From CAKKQX01 sp046313915 (GTDB lineage Bacteria; Pseudomonadota; Gammaproteobacteria; Burkholderiales; SG8-41): a stretch of 64,000 nt of DNA. Below are positions 1 through 7,084 of this stretch, piece by piece. Numbering within the stretch: the stretch's first letter is position 1; each line of letters opens with the position of its first letter. The position numbers were made by a program, and so were the translations under genes. The DNA lies in the NCBI GenBank assembly GCA_046313915.1, contig JBKBXX010000002.1, positions 1-64,000 of the forward strand, given 5' to 3'. The notes below the pieces were generated by a model. The model worked only from the letters and a program-made list of their open reading frames with translations, was not told the DNA's origin and made no database searches.

Positions 1-1155
1 GGTGGTCTTGTCCACCACCGGCATGCCCCATTGGTCGAACTCGATGCCGAGATCGCGCTCGATCCAGGGAAAGGCGTTTTCCTGCCCGATTGCCACCAGC
101 ACGTCGTCGCATTCGTAGTGCTGGTCGGGTTCTCCGGTGGGCACCAGCCGGCGCCTGCCTTTGTCGTCGTACTGCGCCTTGACCTTTTCGAAAACCATGC
201 CGGTGAGTCTGCCGTTTTCGTGGGTGCACGCCTTGGGCACGAGATAGTTGAGGATGGGGATGCCTTCGTGCATGGCGTCCTCTTTTTCCCACGGGCTCGC
301 CTTCATCTCGTCGAAGCCCGAGCGCACGATGACTTTCACGTCCTGGCCGCCCAGGCGCTTGGCGGAACGGCAGCAGTCCATCGCCGTGTTGCCGCCGCCC
401 AGCACGATCACGCGTTTGCCGATTTTGTCGATATGCCCGAAAGAGACGCTTGCCAGCCAGTCGATGCCGATATGGATGTGCGCCGCCGCTTCCTTGCGCC
501 CCGGCACGTCGAGATCCCGGCCGCGCGGCGCGCCGCTGCCGACGAACACCGCGTCATAGCCCTGGGCCAGCAGCGCGCGCAGGCTGTCGATCCGCGTGCC
601 GGGCCGGAAATCGACGCCGAGGCCGAGGACGTAGCCCGTTTCCTCGTCGATCACCGCTTCCGGCAGCCGGAAGCGCGGGATCTGGGTCCGTATCATGCCG
701 CCGGCGCGCTGATCGGCGTCGAACACCGTGATTTCGTAGCCGAGCGGCGCCAGATCGCGCGCCACCGTGAGCGAGGCGGGGCCCGCGCCGATGCAGGCGA
801 TGCGTTTGCCGTTTTTCCGCTGCGGCGGCTGAGGCAGCCTGCTGCGGATGTCGGCGGCGTCCTTGTTGTCCGCTGCGACGCGCTTCAGGCGGCAGATGGC
901 GACCGGTTCGGGTTTGGCGCCGTTGTTTTCCTCGACGCGCCCGCGGCGGCAGGCCGGCTCACACGGACGGTCGCAGGTCCGGCCCAGGACACCCGGGAAC
1001 ACGTTCGAGGTCCAGTTGACCATGTAGGCGTCGCTGTAGCGGCCGGCGGCGATCAGGCGGATGTATTCGGGAACGGGGGTATGGGCGGGACACGCCCATT
1101 GGCAATCGACGACTTTGTGGAAATAGTCGGGCTGTGAGATATCAGTGGCTTTCAA
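1..1155 (-). CDS. GltD-like NAD(P)/FAD-dependent oxidoreductase (C-terminus outside window)
   Basis: Reading the minus strand gives an open frame of 385 codons that runs off the left edge. It starts at a TTG (1153-1155) preceded by GGAG. The N-terminus has the cysteine pattern of glutamate-synthase small-subunit-like proteins (CQWACPAHTP, then CDRPCEPACRRG), which should bind an iron-sulfur cluster. Two dinucleotide-binding motifs follow: CIGAGPASL for FAD and VLGGGNTAMDCCRSA for NAD(P)H. By family knowledge such proteins pass electrons between NAD(P)H, flavin and Fe-S centres. No glutamate synthase large subunit is visible, so I do not call it gltD. The partner and substrate are unknown. Confidence 0.85.
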   Translation of the reverse strand, partial: MKATDISQPDYFHKVVDCQWACPAHTPVPEYIRLIAAGRYSDAYMVNWTSNVFPGVLGRTCDRPCEPACRRGRVEENNGAKPEPVAICRLKRVAADNKDAADIRSRLPQPPQRKNGKRIACIGAGPASLTVARDLAPLGYEITVFDADQRAGGMIRTQIPRFRLPEAVIDEETGYVLGLGVDFRPGTRIDSLRALLAQGYDAVFVGSGAPRGRDLDVPGRKEAAAHIHIGIDWLASVSFGHIDKIGKRVIVLGGGNTAMDCCRSAKRLGGQDVKVIVRSGFDEMKASPWEKEDAMHEGIPILNYLVPKACTHENGRLTGMVFEKVKAQYDDKGRRRLVPTGEPDQHYECDDVLVAIGQENAFPWIERDLGIEFDQWGMPVVDKTT

Positions 1156-1366
1156 TACGCTTCTCCGTCACACCTCATCGTTCCCTGCTGTACGGCGATA
1201 ACGGCTGAAACGTGCCACGCCTGAAGCTCGAAACGGTTTATAGGTGGCATAAGAACCGCTTATATTACGCCTCTGCGGCGAAAGTGGAAAGTGGAGCGGT
1301 GCCGGTGGTTTTTTCCTTTTGCGACCCGCGAGGGATTAAAATGACGGTTTGCGCGAAGGGCAAGAC

Positions 1367-1753
1367 ATGAAACCCAGAATCAGCGAAGCGTGGGAGCGTC
1401 TCGGCGCCGTGACCGGCACGCGTTACGACCTGTCCCGATGGAGCGAGGATCGCGCCGTCCTGTGGGTCACGTTGTGGTCCGACCGGCTGAAGCGCGTGGG
1501 CAGCGGGGTCTACCGCTATACGCTTTGCGAAGACGGCGACCTCGGACGCAGCGCCGGCGAACGCCATCATGCCAACGTTCATGAAGCCATGGCGCGCGGC
1601 GTGCCGATGCGCGGATTTCTGGTGTGGCCCAAGAAGGCACCGACCGCCCAGGGCCATCGCGGCGTCGAGGACGCGGACGAAACGCGCCAGTATGCGATCA
1701 AAGTGGAAAGTTGCGACGGCAACCTGGTCGTGGCGCTCGCCACCGGCCTGTAG
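1367..1753 (+). CDS. hypothetical protein, 128 aa
   Basis: ATG at 1367 follows an AAGGG ribosome binding site at a good distance. An in-frame TTG at 1349 is less likely. The product is soluble, with no signal peptide or membrane segment, and is rich in Trp and Arg (WERLG, RWSEDRAVLWVTLW, YRYTLCEDGD). I do not recognise a family. It stands alone between a divergently oriented oxidoreductase gene and a small convergent gene, so context gives no function. The opposite-strand frame over the same bases looks like a codon-bias shadow. Confidence 0.65.
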   Translation: MKPRISEAWERLGAVTGTRYDLSRWSEDRAVLWVTLWSDRLKRVGSGVYRYTLCEDGDLGRSAGERHHANVHEAMARGVPMRGFLVWPKKAPTAQGHRGVEDADETRQYAIKVESCDGNLVVALATGL

Positions 1754-1780
1754 CGGGCGCCGGCAGCGCCGGCGCTGCGG

Positions 1781-1951
1781 TCACTGAGCGTCGGTTTTCG
1801 ATGTTTCCGCCGTGGGAGGCGGAGGTTGGTCCGGATTTTCCTGCGGCGCTGCGGGGCCCGGGCCGAGCTTGCGCAGCCGTTTTTCCTCCTGTTTCTTTTT
1901 TTTCGCCAGTTCCTTCTGGCGCTTTTCGTACTGGTAATTGGGCTTGGCCAA
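1781..1951 (-). CDS. small lysine-rich conserved protein, 56 aa
   Basis: A TTG start (1949-1951) lies just after a strong AAAGGAG ribosome binding site on the minus strand. The product begins MAKPNYQYEKRQKELAKKKK, continues with a charged helix (QEEKRLRKLG) and ends in a proline-rich tail (NPDQPPPPT) before TGA. Small proteins beginning MAKPNY-x-x-EKRQ-x-ELAKKKK recur in betaproteobacteria as conserved hypotheticals, from memory of the family. The basic amphipathic helix suggests nucleic-acid or ribosome contact, but no function is established. It lies downstream of and unrelated to lpdA. Confidence 0.7.
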   Translation of the reverse strand: MAKPNYQYEKRQKELAKKKKQEEKRLRKLGPGPAAPQENPDQPPPPTAETSKTDAQ

Positions 1952-2146
1952 GTCGTGCTCCTTTCCGGAAGATATGCTGTTTATATCCGCCCTGCATCAG
2001 ACGCCGTTTGGCGGTGCCGTGTCAAGATGCGAGCGGGTCGAGTGGCGAGAACCCGTGGCGGCCGCCGTGGCCGAACGCCCGGCTGCGCGGAACGGCATTT
2101 CCTCGATGGGAGCGGGGCCCGCTGACCTGGCATCGAAGGGCGCAAC

Positions 2147-3901
2147 CTATTTTTTGGGCAGATAAAGGTCGGTGATCGACCCTTCTGCGATTTCCGCCGC
2201 GAAAAACACGGTCTCCGACAGCGTCGGATGCGGGTGCACGGTGAGACCGATATCGGCGGCGTCGGCGCCCATTTCCAGCGCGAGCACGGTTTCGGCGATG
2301 AGTTCGCCGGCGTTGACACCGACCATCGCCGCGCCCAGCAGGCGGCGGCTGTGCCTGTCGAACAGCAGCTTGGTCATGCCTTCGGCGCGGCCGGTGGCGA
2401 GCGCGCGGCCACTGGCGGCCCACGGGAACACTGCTTTTTCGTAGTCCATGCCCTGCGCTTTGGCCCGGGTTTCGGTGAGTCCCATCCACGCGATTTCGGG
2501 ATCGGTGTAGGCGACCGACGGAATGGTGCGGGCGTCGAAGAAAGCCTTGTGGCCGGCGATCACCTCGGCGGCGATCTTGCCTTCGTGGGTGGCCTTGTGC
2601 GCGAGCATCGGCTCGCCGCAGATGTCGCCTATGGCGTGGATGTGCGGCACGTTGGTCCGCAATTGTTTGTCGACCGGGATGTAACCGCGTTCGTCGACGG
2701 CGACGCCGGCGGCTTCGGCCTTGATGTCGCGACCGTTGGGACGGCGGCCGACCGCCATCAGAACCTGGTCGAAAGTGTCGGTGGCGGTGCCGGCGGCGCT
2801 TTCAAAGGTGACCTCGAGGCCGGTTTTGTGCGCTTTGATTCCGCTCACCTTGGTCTGGAGCAGGATTTTTTCATAGCGTTTCCCGACATGCTTGTGTAGC
2901 ACGCCGACGACGTCCGGATCGGCGCCCGGAATCAGCGAGTCCATCAGTTCGACCACCGTGATTTTCGCTCCCAGCGCAGCGTAGACCGTCGCCATTTCCA
3001 GCCCGATGATGCCGCCGCCGATCACCAGCAGCCGCTTCGGCACTTGCGGCAGTTCCAGCGCGCCGGTGGAATCGACGATGCGCGGATCGTCGTAGGGGAA
3101 ACCGGGAATGTGCGCGACCGACGAGCCGGCAGCGATGATGCAGTGATCGAAAGCGACGGTCATGACGCCTTCAGCGGTTTCGACCCTGAGGGTGTGGGGC
3201 GTAGCGAATTCGCCGCGGCCGGTGATCACCTGCACTTTGCGCTGTCTCGCGAGCCCGACGAGCCCTTTGGTGAGCTTGCCGACCACTCCCGCTTTCCACG
3301 CGCGCAGCTTGTCGAGCTCGATTTTCGGCCTGCCGAAACCCACGCCGGCGGGCGCGAGCTCGGCGGCTTCGGTGATGACTTTGGCGACGTGCAGCAACGC
3401 CTTGGAGGGAATGCAGCCGACGTTGAGGCACACGCCGCCGAGCGCCGGATAACGTTCGATCAGCACCGTCTTCTTGCCCAGATCGGCGGCGCGGAAAGCC
3501 GCGGTGTAGCCGCCGGGGCCCGCGCCCAGCACCACCACTTCGGCGTGGATGTCGGCTTTGACGCTGGCGGCGGGCGAGGCCGCCGCCGCGGCGAGAGGGG
3601 CTTTTGCTGCGGCGGGTGCGAGCACGGGCGGTGGTTCCGCTCCGATGGCGGTCTCCGGCGCGCCCGTCTCGAGGGTGAGGATCAGCGAGCCTTCGGATAC
3701 CTTGTCGCCGACTTTGACCCGCAGTTCCTTGACCACGCCGGCGGCAGGCGCGGGAACTTCCATCGTCGCCTTGTCGGATTCGAGCGTGATCAGCGGATCT
3801 TCTTTGCCGACGACGGCACCGGGCTCGACCAAAACTTCGATCACCGGGATGTTTTTGAAATCGCCGATGTCGGGGACTTTGACTTCGAGGGTTTGGGCCA
3901 T
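2147..3901 (-). CDS. lpdA: dihydrolipoamide dehydrogenase (E3) with N-terminal lipoyl domain
   Basis: This is the 584-aa flavoprotein E3 of 2-oxo acid dehydrogenase complexes, which reoxidises dihydrolipoamide with NAD+. Residues 1-80 form a lipoyl domain with the modified lysine K44 in ESDKATME. A flexible Ala/Pro linker follows (about 85-115), then the FAD motif VVLGAGPGG (about 123-131) and the redox disulfide GGVCLNVGC (C158, C163). The NAD motif GGGIIGLEMA and a C-terminal dimerisation domain complete it. The extra lipoyl domain is typical of the pyruvate dehydrogenase E3 of Betaproteobacteria and Neisseria. The E1 and E2 genes are not in the window; downstream lies only the 56-aa gene. 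Confidence 0.95.
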   Translation of the reverse strand: MAQTLEVKVPDIGDFKNIPVIEVLVEPGAVVGKEDPLITLESDKATMEVPAPAAGVVKELRVKVGDKVSEGSLILTLETGAPETAIGAEPPPVLAPAAAKAPLAAAAASPAASVKADIHAEVVVLGAGPGGYTAAFRAADLGKKTVLIERYPALGGVCLNVGCIPSKALLHVAKVITEAAELAPAGVGFGRPKIELDKLRAWKAGVVGKLTKGLVGLARQRKVQVITGRGEFATPHTLRVETAEGVMTVAFDHCIIAAGSSVAHIPGFPYDDPRIVDSTGALELPQVPKRLLVIGGGIIGLEMATVYAALGAKITVVELMDSLIPGADPDVVGVLHKHVGKRYEKILLQTKVSGIKAHKTGLEVTFESAAGTATDTFDQVLMAVGRRPNGRDIKAEAAGVAVDERGYIPVDKQLRTNVPHIHAIGDICGEPMLAHKATHEGKIAAEVIAGHKAFFDARTIPSVAYTDPEIAWMGLTETRAKAQGMDYEKAVFPWAASGRALATGRAEGMTKLLFDRHSRRLLGAAMVGVNAGELIAETVLALEMGADAADIGLTVHPHPTLSETVFFAAEIAEGSITDLYLPKK

Positions 3902-4033
3902 GGTGGGTTAGGGGCAGTGGGTGGTGGGGAGGGGAAACGGGTTACGGCGATCGGGCGTAAAACTAACACATTGATTATAAAGAAAATTTCTTGACAGCCG
4001 CGGTGCCCGGCTTTGCCGCTGCACCACTGTTTT

Positions 4034-5290
4034 TCACTCCCGGACGTGGCCGTCGCCGAGCACCACCCATTTGAGCGAGGTCAGTCCTTCGAGCCCTACC
4101 GGGCCGCGGGCATGGAGCTTGTCGGTGGAGATGCCGATTTCGGCACCCAGGCCGTATTCATAGCCGTCGGCAAAGCGCGTCGAGGCGTTGACCATCACCG
4201 AGCTCGAATCGACTTCGGCGAGAAAACGCCGCGCGCGCGCGAGGTCTTCGGTGACGATGGCGTCGGTATGCTGCGAGCCGTAGGTGGTGATGTGTTCTAT
4301 CGCTTGGTCGAGCCCGTCGACGATGCGCACCGAAAGAATGGCGGCGAGGTATTCGGTATACCAGTCTTCCTCGGTCGCGGGTTTCATTTCCGGCACGATG
4401 CCGCGCGCGGCGGCGTCGCCGCGCAGCTCGATGCCTTTGTCGCGATAGATGCGGGCGAGCGGCGGCAGCACTTTTTCGGCAATGCCTTTGGCGACGAGCA
4501 GCGTTTCCATGGTGTTGCAAGTGCCCAGCCGCTGGGTTTTGGCATTGTCGGCGATGCGCACGGCCTTTTCGAGGTCAGCCTTGTCGTCGATGTAGACGTG
4601 GCATACACCGTGCAGATGCTTGATCATCGGGATGCGCGATTCGCGCATCAGGCGTTCGATCAAGGCTTTGCCGCCGCGCGGCACGATGACGTCGACGCAG
4701 TCGCGCATGGTGATGAGCTCGCCCACGGCGGCACGGTCGGTGGTTGCCACCACCTGCACTACGGCTGCGGGCAGTCCCGCGGCTTCCAGGCCGTCGTGAA
4801 CGCAGGCGGCGATGGCCTGGTTAGAGTGCATGGCTTCGGAGCCGCCGCGCAGGATCGCGGCGTTGCCGGATTTGAGGCACAGCCCGGCGGCGTCGGCCGT
4901 GACGTTGGGGCGCGATTCGTAGATGATGCCGATGACGCCGAGCGGCACGCGCATCTGCCCGACCTGGATGCCGGAAGGGCGATACTTGAGACCGATGATT
5001 TCGCCGACGGGATCGGGCAGCGCGGCGATCTGCATCAGCCCGTCGGCCATGGCTTCGATGGTCCGGGGGCCCAGCGTCAGGCGGTCGATGGCCGCGGCGT
5101 CGAGGTTTTTTCTCCTCGCGGCTTCGATGTCGCGCGCGTTGGCTGCGAGCAGCTGCGCTGCCCGGCGTTCGATCGCCTGCGCCATCGCCGTGAGCGCCCG
5201 GTTCTTGGTGTGGGTGTCGGCTTTGGCGATCAGGCGCGAAGCGGCGCGCGCTTCGCGGCCCACGCCGCGCATGTAGGTCGGCACGTCCAT
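4034..5290 (-). CDS. proA: gamma-glutamyl phosphate reductase
   Basis: The product is 418 aa, the normal length for ProA, which reduces gamma-glutamyl phosphate to glutamate semialdehyde with NADPH in proline synthesis. The aldehyde-dehydrogenase-fold signature with the catalytic cysteine is visible (QRLGTCNTMETLLV), as are IYESRPNVTADAA and the C-terminal GPVGLEGLTS. It is the last gene of the minus-strand run leuS-lptE-holA-proA, 49 bp after holA, an arrangement common in betaproteobacteria. The kinase gene proB is not nearby. Confidence 0.97.
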   Translation of the reverse strand: MDVPTYMRGVGREARAASRLIAKADTHTKNRALTAMAQAIERRAAQLLAANARDIEAARRKNLDAAAIDRLTLGPRTIEAMADGLMQIAALPDPVGEIIGLKYRPSGIQVGQMRVPLGVIGIIYESRPNVTADAAGLCLKSGNAAILRGGSEAMHSNQAIAACVHDGLEAAGLPAAVVQVVATTDRAAVGELITMRDCVDVIVPRGGKALIERLMRESRIPMIKHLHGVCHVYIDDKADLEKAVRIADNAKTQRLGTCNTMETLLVAKGIAEKVLPPLARIYRDKGIELRGDAAARGIVPEMKPATEEDWYTEYLAAILSVRIVDGLDQAIEHITTYGSQHTDAIVTEDLARARRFLAEVDSSSVMVNASTRFADGYEYGLGAEIGISTDKLHARGPVGLEGLTSLKWVVLGDGHVRE

Positions 5291-5339
5291 GGCCGAATTC
5301 TAACAGTTGCTCCGCTGCAAGGGCAGGGAGCCGGGCGGA

Positions 5340-6419
5340 TCAGAAAAGCGTCGGATGGCTGGCGGCACGGCCGGCGCGCTCGTGTGCAGGGCGTGGCGGC
5401 GGCGTTCCGGGGTTGCCGCGGGCAAAACGCAGGCCCAGTTGCAACAGCTCGTCCCAGACATCGCCGCGGATCAATCCCTTGATCATGCGGTCTATGGCGG
5501 CGGCGTGGCGCAGCGCCGCGGTGGCCTGCGCCAGCGAGAAGCGCTTGAGGTTCTGCTGCACGAGATTCTGGTGGGCGGGGCCGCGGATGCGGGCTTCGCG
5601 CAGCAGCATGGAAAGCGGTTTGCCGGCTTCGATTCCGGCGACGATCTTGGCGACGGCACGGATTTCCTCGGCCATCGCCCACAATACCAGCGGCGGTGCG
5701 GTGCCTTCACCCCGCAGCGCGTCGAGCATGCGCGACAGGCGCAGGGCGTCGCCTTCGACCACGGCCTCGCCGAGGCTGAAGACATCGTAGCGGGCGACAT
5801 CGAGCACGGCGTCGCGCGCCTGCTCGAACGCGATACGGCCCGCCGGAAACAGCAGTGCGAGTTTCTGCACTTCCTGATAGGCCGCCATCAGGTTGCCTTC
5901 GACGCGGTCAGCGATGAAACCGAGGGTCTGCGCGTCGGCTTGCTGGCCCTGGGCGCGCAGCCGTCCGTCCAGCCACTGCGGCAGTTGCCGACGCGGCACG
6001 AGCCTCGCCTCGACTGTGACGCCGGCGCGGTCGAGCGCTTCGAACCACGCCGATTTCTGGGCGCGCCAGTCGCAGCCCGGCAAGTGGAGCAGCGTCACCA
6101 CGTCCTGCGGCAAGGCCTCGCAGTATGCTTGCAGTGCCTGGCTGCCTTCGGTGCCGGGCTTGCCGCCGGGGATGCGCAGTTCCAGCAGTTTTTTGGCGGC
6201 GAACAGCGAGCGGGAGTCGCCGGCGAACGCGAGCTCCTTCCACTTGAAACCGGCGTCGGCAGTCAGGATTTCGCGCTCGGCGTAGCCCGCGGCGCGCGCC
6301 GCGGCGCGGATGCGATCGGCGGCTTCGAGCGCGAGCAGCGTTTCGTCGCCGAAAACCGCATACAGCGGCTTCAGTTCCCGCGCGAGGTGCTGCTGGAGGT
6401 GCTCGGTCGTTATGCGCAT
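5340..6419 (-). CDS. holA: DNA polymerase III subunit delta
   Basis: This 359-aa protein matches HolA, the clamp-loader subunit that opens the beta sliding clamp. The N-terminus (LARELKPLYAVFGDETLL) is the usual start of the delta ATPase-like domain. The body contains DVARYDVFSLGEAVVEGD and the collar helices (LLREARIRGPAHQNLVQQNL). The C-terminus after residue 330 is Arg/Pro-rich and probably disordered. It lies 78 bp downstream of lptE, the usual partner order. Confidence 0.93.
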   Translation of the reverse strand: MRITTEHLQQHLARELKPLYAVFGDETLLALEAADRIRAAARAAGYAEREILTADAGFKWKELAFAGDSRSLFAAKKLLELRIPGGKPGTEGSQALQAYCEALPQDVVTLLHLPGCDWRAQKSAWFEALDRAGVTVEARLVPRRQLPQWLDGRLRAQGQQADAQTLGFIADRVEGNLMAAYQEVQKLALLFPAGRIAFEQARDAVLDVARYDVFSLGEAVVEGDALRLSRMLDALRGEGTAPPLVLWAMAEEIRAVAKIVAGIEAGKPLSMLLREARIRGPAHQNLVQQNLKRFSLAQATAALRHAAAIDRMIKGLIRGDVWDELLQLGLRFARGNPGTPPPRPAHERAGRAASHPTLF

Positions 6420-6497
6420 TTACGTTTGTTGTTTTCCGGCCGCCCGGACAGCAACGATCCTAACCGCAACGGCGCCCGCTGTAAAACGGCGCGGCCC

Positions 6498-7067
6498 TCA
6501 CGGTCTGGCATCGAGTCTGGCGAATTGCAGCCGCCGCACCAGCTGCTGCACGGCGTCGTTCTGCATGTCGCGGTAGAGCAGGGCTTCTTCCGATTCTTTC
6601 GAGATCACCGCGACATCGGCGAACGTGAGATCGCGCTGCAGCACGATCTGGCCGGCCGGCAGGCGTTCGACGTTCTTGTCGTCGAGCAGGCGGTAGGAGA
6701 CGCGGTAGTGCAGCCGGTACTCGCTGACGCGGCCGGTGCCGGAGAGCGAAAGAATCTGCTTTTCGCGGGCCTCGTTCAGGATCTGCAGAATGACCTGCGC
6801 GTCTTTCGGATCCTCGGTGATGCGGGTCTGGCTGCCGGCGCTCACCGCGCGCTTGAGCTGGGCCGCGAACAGCGAAGCGGGTGGCGCCTGCACGTACATG
6901 GAAGCGAAAGGCAGGCTGGCCGAGCCGCGCAGCTGGAAACCGCAACCGGCGATCAGTGTCGACAAAACGACGACACCGCTCGCCGTGAGACGTGAAAGGT
7001 GAAAAGCAAACCCCTTACGCTGACCGGCAATCGCGCCGCGCGCATGGCCCAACGTTTCGCTTTTCAC
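6498..7067 (-). CDS. lptE: LPS-assembly lipoprotein LptE
   Basis: LptE plugs the LptD barrel that delivers lipopolysaccharide to the outer leaflet. The hydrophobic stretch ASGVVVLSTLIAGCGFQLRG contains the lipobox LIAGC, and the mature part follows the LptE pattern (ASLPFASMYVQAP, YRLHYRVSYRLLD, RDLTFADVAVISKE). Starting at the ATG at 7067, the lipidated cysteine is residue 42, unusually deep for a lipoprotein signal. The extra N-terminal codons read straight through an inverted-repeat element (6991-7082). The true start may be a later non-ATG codon, or the repeat may have displaced the original start. Confidence 0.88.
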   Translation of the reverse strand: MKSETLGHARGAIAGQRKGFAFHLSRLTASGVVVLSTLIAGCGFQLRGSASLPFASMYVQAPPASLFAAQLKRAVSAGSQTRITEDPKDAQVILQILNEAREKQILSLSGTGRVSEYRLHYRVSYRLLDDKNVERLPAGQIVLQRDLTFADVAVISKESEEALLYRDMQNDAVQQLVRRLQFARLDARP

Positions 7068-7082
7068 GTTTCACCTTTCACG
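6991..7082. repeat. inverted-repeat element, GTGAAA family
   Basis: Arm 1 (6991-7007) reads CGTGAAAGGTGAAAAGC. Arm 2 (7059-7082) contains its complement interrupted by one extra GTTTCAC unit. The element overlaps the 5' end of lptE and abuts the leuS stop codon. Similar GTGAAACGTGAAA arms occur at 15065-15169, so this looks like a dispersed intergenic family rather than a single accident. Confidence 0.6.
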
Positions 7083-7084
7083 CA

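Noticed and set aside
1265..1657. 130-codon minus-strand frame over the 1367-1753 gene
   Set aside because: No ribosome binding site or recognisable motif; the plus frame has a good AAGGG site. Some doubt remains because neither product is recognised.
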